Below are positions 23,809-26,999 of a DNA stretch of 26,999 nucleotides, piece after piece. Position 1 is the first letter of the stretch; each line of letters starts with the position of its first letter. Source of the DNA: an uncultured bacterium (GTDB lineage Bacteria > CSSED10-310 > CALFER01); assembly GCA_937951895.1 (NCBI GenBank), contig CALFER010000049.1:1-26999 (forward strand). The letters are read 5' to 3'. A program made the position numbers and the translations under genes. The notes beneath the pieces were generated by a model. That model was not told the origin of the DNA, did no database searches, and saw nothing but the letters and a program-made list of their open reading frames with translations.

Positions 23809-25299
23809 TCAATCCGGCTCGTAAATCCCGCGACTGTCGACGGGAACGGGCGTGGATGTCGGACGCGGAGAAGGAGTGGCGGTCGGGGCGGTCGGTAATG
23901 ACTTCTGAGAATCTTTGTCAGTTTGCGGTGGCGACTGCGGATCGGCTGGTTTGGTGGGTTGGGTCGGTTTAGACTCCCTGGAGGAAGGTTTCGGCCGGGA
24001 CTTGATCCGATCGAAAACCGAAGGGTCCTTGACCATGTTCCTGGGAATCTCGATGGTCTGGCCTGTTGTCAGAGTAAAGGGCTCCTTCAGATTGTTGTAC
24101 TGTCCAATCGCCTTCGCGTTCTTCGGATCACCCGTCGCCCATCCGGCGATCTTCGCAAGTGTATCTCCGGCCTGAACTCGATAGGAATACGAATATTTGA
24201 ACATGAACAGGGGTAATCGGGCTTTGGACAGTGCGTTGAGGGCCTTCCCGTCGTTGTAGATGTTCAGGAAATCCGACAGGTCCGATCTGCCGAAAAAGCG
24301 TTTCGAAAAATCATAGTAACCTTCTCGCGGAAGTGGTTCTTCAAGTCGATACAAAGGGATGCGGATAGTCTGACCGGATTCCCATGGGATTCCTTCATTG
24401 TATTCTTTCAGCCAGGCAGCATTCTCAATGGTTTGCATCTGCTGCTTCGCAACAGACTCATACGTGTCACCAGCCACGATTGAGTAGGAAACCGCTCTGG
24501 GAATCAGAATACTGGTTCCGATGGTCAGCGACTCGAGGTTATTGAATTGTTTGATTGCATCGGCATGTGTTTCTGAACCCATGTAAGTCTTCGCGATACC
24601 TGCAAGTGTGTCCCCTTCCACAATGGTATAACTGAAGTAATCCGTCTGCGGATCGAACAGCCTGGGCAGTGGAGTCGCTTTGGGTTCTTCGGTGGCCTTC
24701 GACGTGAACACGAGATTCGAGACGGCATATGAAAACTGGGACTCGAAGTTATCGAAAAGTGGTCGCAGAGCGGTACACTCGAGGATGACGACACGTGTAT
24801 CGCGTTTTGTGATCAGGGACATGATCTTGAGAGTGTTTTCCTTCGACTTGGCGCCGATCACACAGATACGGGCATCTTTTTTCAGGTTCATGGAATCCCG
24901 TTGGGATAAAACCTCGAAGCCCCTCGACTGATTGCTCTGAACATACCGTTCGATCACCATATCGATTGTGTCGGAATCCTGACAGGAACTCACGATGGCC
25001 TCGATGGATACGAACCGCCTGACACTCGCATCGATCGTTTTATCCTGAGACTCGCTTCGCAGTACAGTCGGAGGATCACCGACCGTTCCGGCCCATCCTT
25101 TCGGCAGGCGGACTTCAAACTCGTAGAATTCGTTCCGGTAAAGGCCATCTCCCGAGATCGAACCTCGTTTCAGGTTTTTCATCTTGTTGGCCTGATCCTG
25201 CTCGTCGAAAAGACCGATGGACGCACAGCCAGCCATCAGAGTCAGCAGTCCGATACACGCCATTGCTCGGAGTAGAATCCGGAATTGTCCTTTCTTCAT
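23809..25299 (-). CDS. LysM-domain lipoprotein
   Basis: This 496-residue protein has a lipoprotein signal with lipobox LMAGC (21-25) and likely acylated C25. Residues 50-200 form a soluble domain with no family I can name. LysM domains, which bind the GlcNAc-MurNAc backbone of peptidoglycan, follow at about 223-268 (YTIVEGDTLAGIAKTYMG), 271-316 (YSIVAGDTYESVAKQ) and 372-420 (YRVQAGDTLAKIAGWATG). A further stretch at 322-369 (EPLPREGYYDFSKRFFGRS) looks like a fourth, degenerate copy. Residues 434-488 are a Pro/Ser/Thr-rich tail. The protein probably links outer membrane and cell wall. I take the ATG at 25299 because a GGGGGG run lies about 8 nt upstream; the ATG at 25305 would sit too close to it. 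A good promoter lies at 25338-25365. Confidence 0.9.
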   Translation of the reverse strand: MKKGQFRILLRAMACIGLLTLMAGCASIGLFDEQDQANKMKNLKRGSISGDGLYRNEFYEFEVRLPKGWAGTVGDPPTVLRSESQDKTIDASVRRFVSIEAIVSSCQDSDTIDMVIERYVQSNQSRGFEVLSQRDSMNLKKDARICVIGAKSKENTLKIMSLITKRDTRVVILECTALRPLFDNFESQFSYAVSNLVFTSKATEEPKATPLPRLFDPQTDYFSYTIVEGDTLAGIAKTYMGSETHADAIKQFNNLESLTIGTSILIPRAVSYSIVAGDTYESVAKQQMQTIENAAWLKEYNEGIPWESGQTIRIPLYRLEEPLPREGYYDFSKRFFGRSDLSDFLNIYNDGKALNALSKARLPLFMFKYSYSYRVQAGDTLAKIAGWATGDPKNAKAIGQYNNLKEPFTLTTGQTIEIPRNMVKDPSVFDRIKSRPKPSSRESKPTQPTKPADPQSPPQTDKDSQKSLPTAPTATPSPRPTSTPVPVDSRGIYEPD

Positions 25300-25337
25300 C
25301 ACCATATCCCCCCAATCATTTCGTGTCCAACGAACAG

Positions 25338-25365
25338 ATTATAGAGGAAAATCAAGAATCTTCAA
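25338..25365 (-). promoter_or_regulatory. strong candidate sigma-70-like promoter for the LysM lipoprotein gene
   Basis: On the minus strand TTGAAG (25360-25365) and a perfect TATAAT (25338-25343) are separated by 16 nt. Transcription would start near 25331 and give a leader of about 30 nt. It is the best promoter in the window and is divergent from the candidate at 25380-25408. Confidence 0.65.
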
Positions 25366-25379
25366 CCAGATTCGATCGC

Positions 25380-25408
25380 TCGACTCCTGTGAAGAATACT
25401 GATAAAAT
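25380..25408 (+). promoter_or_regulatory. candidate sigma-70-like promoter for the O-antigen ligase-like gene
   Basis: TCGACT (25380-25385; four of six consensus bases) and TAAAAT (25403-25408; five of six) are 17 nt apart. Transcription would start near 25415, only about 6 nt before the ATG at 25421, so that start would be almost leaderless. Confidence 0.45.
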
Positions 25409-25420
25409 TCTTCCTGCATC

Positions 25421-26965
25421 ATGGGGAACCTCCGCGATCAACATGTATCCAGTTCAATGAGTCATTTTGAAGGCCTGCTCGTGCACCTGTTTGCTTTGAG
25501 CACGCCGGTGCTGTTCTATCCCTGGATGACCGATGTGACACGCATAAAAACCTTGGTCGGACTGCTCATTTGCGGTTCCCTTCTGTCTGTTCATGTTCTG
25601 CGGCGCAATTGTGATTCAAGACCGATCCGGGGATTTCGATTGATCTTTACTCTTTACTGCTCGTGGACTTTCCTCAGTTGTCTCTGGTCAGTCTCTCCAA
25701 TCGCCAGTACCGCAGAAATCATCCGTCTCTGCTCGTCACTCGCGTTGATGCTGGTAATTCCTTCCCTGTCATTGTTACGGAAGCCGGCTATTCACCCCGC
25801 TCGTTCGCTGGCACTGATAACAGCTGTTGTGTCCGCCTATGCCGTGCTTCAATCCGCGAATCTGGACCCTCTCGTCTGGTCAAAGCCGACCGGGGACGGT
25901 GTCGTATCCACGCTGGGGCATCCCAACGCCCTCGGCGCGTTTCTCATCATCGGAATCGCAGCGCAAATGATCGAAATCGCCGGACGCGTCGATCGAATCT
26001 CTCGTTACTTCTATGGCTTCCCCCTCATCTTCCTCAGCTTCATCGCCATGGGCCTCTCGATGAGCAAAGGCGCATGGATGGGCGTCGCATGCGGCCTGTT
26101 CGTGTACTGGCTTCTGGGAGCACGAACACCCGCTCGAACGAGGGTCTCTTTTCTCGCAGGTCTGATTATCATTGCGGGAATCACTGCCGCCTTGCTGCCC
26201 GGTAGTTTTCTGTCGGATCTTGTTCAAACCAATCAGTTTCGGATCCAGACCTATCGTCAGTCCCTGCGGATTTACACAGATGACTTCAGCCCCCTCGAAA
26301 AACTCGTCGGGACAGGAGCGGGAACCTATTCGCATGCATTCGACCGCTTCCGCGATCCGAGTTATCTGGTTCGGTTCAAACATGCAGCCAACCTCGAGCA
26401 CGCACACAGCGAACCGATCGAGATACTTCTTGAAACCGGGATCATCGGCTTGGGATTGTTCAGCTGTTTCATCTGTTTTGTGATCCGATTCGCATGGCGG
26501 AACCGGAGCGAGTTCAGTGTGCGAGTCTGGACCTCGGCGAGTATGGGACTGGTCTTTCACAATCTGGTCTGCGTGAACATGCGTTGGTTTGTCCCCTGGA
26601 CGTTCTGGATCCTGGCTATCGCTTTTATCGGAAGTTCCACGCCGCAACAGAAAACGTCGACACGCACTCAAAACCGGACATTGCAGTTGATCGGACTGCT
26701 GCTCCTCCCGATCTGGGTCTACGGAGCGATCCGGACGAGTCGGCATATCCAGGCCGACCTCATTTACTACCAGGCCAAAACAACGTTTCCGTCGGGACGA
26801 TTCAAGGACGGAGCCGCTTTGCTGGATCGCGCGACCGGATACTATGCAGATGATCTCGCTATGCAGTATGACCGCGCTTTTGCACACGCACAGGCAGGAC
26901 ATACCCGGAAATCGATTGAACTGTATGACTCAATCCTCCGGGTTCAGAGGATGTCCCCGAAGTAG
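25421..26965 (+). CDS. O-antigen ligase/polymerase-family membrane protein with TPR-like tail
   Basis: This 514-residue protein has about twelve hydrophobic segments and Wzy_C/WaaL-type marks: TLGHPNALGAFLI (164-176), SMSKGAWMG (213-221), GTGAGTY (297-303) in the large extracytoplasmic loop, and HAHSEPIEILLETGIIGL (327-344), which carries the conserved His. By family it either joins a finished polyprenyl-linked glycan to lipid A-core (WaaL) or links repeat units (Wzy), or attaches glycan to protein; the sequence cannot separate these. Residues about 455-505 (YYQAKTTFPSGRFKDGAALLDRA and AFAHAQAGHTRKSIELYDSIL) look like one or two tetratricopeptide-like helix pairs. The ATG at 25421 has no Shine-Dalgarno site; the ATG at 25457 is an alternative that removes twelve polar residues, also without a clear site. 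The 34 bases after its stop hold nothing recognisable. Confidence 0.88.
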   Translation: MGNLRDQHVSSSMSHFEGLLVHLFALSTPVLFYPWMTDVTRIKTLVGLLICGSLLSVHVLRRNCDSRPIRGFRLIFTLYCSWTFLSCLWSVSPIASTAEIIRLCSSLALMLVIPSLSLLRKPAIHPARSLALITAVVSAYAVLQSANLDPLVWSKPTGDGVVSTLGHPNALGAFLIIGIAAQMIEIAGRVDRISRYFYGFPLIFLSFIAMGLSMSKGAWMGVACGLFVYWLLGARTPARTRVSFLAGLIIIAGITAALLPGSFLSDLVQTNQFRIQTYRQSLRIYTDDFSPLEKLVGTGAGTYSHAFDRFRDPSYLVRFKHAANLEHAHSEPIEILLETGIIGLGLFSCFICFVIRFAWRNRSEFSVRVWTSASMGLVFHNLVCVNMRWFVPWTFWILAIAFIGSSTPQQKTSTRTQNRTLQLIGLLLLPIWVYGAIRTSRHIQADLIYYQAKTTFPSGRFKDGAALLDRATGYYADDLAMQYDRAFAHAQAGHTRKSIELYDSILRVQRMSPK

Positions 26966-26999
26966 TTGAAAGTTGAAAAAGGGTGGCGGTTCGACCTAC

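Noticed and set aside
25880..26902. A 340-residue open frame on the minus strand.
   Set aside because: It lies wholly antisense to the O-antigen ligase-like gene, whose motifs are clear. The antisense translation is polar, low in hydrophobic order and matches no family I know.
1..26999. CRISPR arrays, tRNA or rRNA genes, insertion sequences and prophage genes.
   Set aside because: I saw no regularly spaced repeats, cloverleaf-like sequences, terminal inverted repeats with a transposase, or phage proteins. Faint matches cannot be excluded by eye.

Overview
The window looks like chromosomal DNA from an uncultured diderm bacterium that I cannot place in a phylum. A two-membrane envelope is suggested by a family 9 (heptosyltransferase-type) glycosyltransferase, an undecaprenyl-phosphate sugar phosphotransferase, an O-antigen ligase/polymerase-type protein and a LysM lipoprotein. 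Anaerobic or low-potential metabolism is suggested by a ferredoxin-dependent 2-oxoglutarate oxidoreductase. There are no RNA genes, insertion sequences, CRISPR arrays or phage genes. Coding density is very high: I see no gap longer than about 210 bases, many genes overlap by 1-8 nt, and several use GTG or TTG starts.

Layout. (1) 1-1340 (-): C-terminally cut GT39-type membrane glycosyltransferase, divergent from (2) 1418-2890 (+): a secreted phospholipase D-family protein with two HKD motifs and an extra C-terminal domain. (3) 2922-7881 (-): a six-gene metabolic operon, sucC-sucD-korD-korA-korB-korC, which interconverts 2-oxoglutarate and succinate through succinyl-CoA with ferredoxin as electron carrier. 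(4) 8092-10018 (+): a divergent Mur ligase and a minimal nucleotidyltransferase. (5) 10022-15990 (-): yggS, a YggT-family membrane protein with three repeats, a GT9, a very unusual GT2-polyprenyl phosphotransferase fusion, and a GT2. (6) 16081-23446 (+): five overlapping genes for a YfhO/PTPS-related membrane protein, a GT39, an alkaline-phosphatase-superfamily hydrolase, a CAP protein with an apparent second degenerate CAP copy, and another GT39. (7) 23451-25299 (-): a LysM lipoprotein and a small conserved protein. (8) 25421-26965 (+): an O-antigen ligase-like membrane protein with a TPR-like tail.

Together, blocks 1 and 5-8 read as an envelope glycan region. The fusion protein would start a lipid-linked glycan, the soluble GT2 and GT9 enzymes would extend it on the cytoplasmic face, and the multi-pass GT-C enzymes and O-antigen ligase would act on the outer face using polyprenyl-linked donors. 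The phosphodiesterase-like and CAP proteins are extracytoplasmic partners of unknown job. The tightly coupled five-gene operon at 16081-23446 is my best candidate for an undescribed system; its function is inference only.
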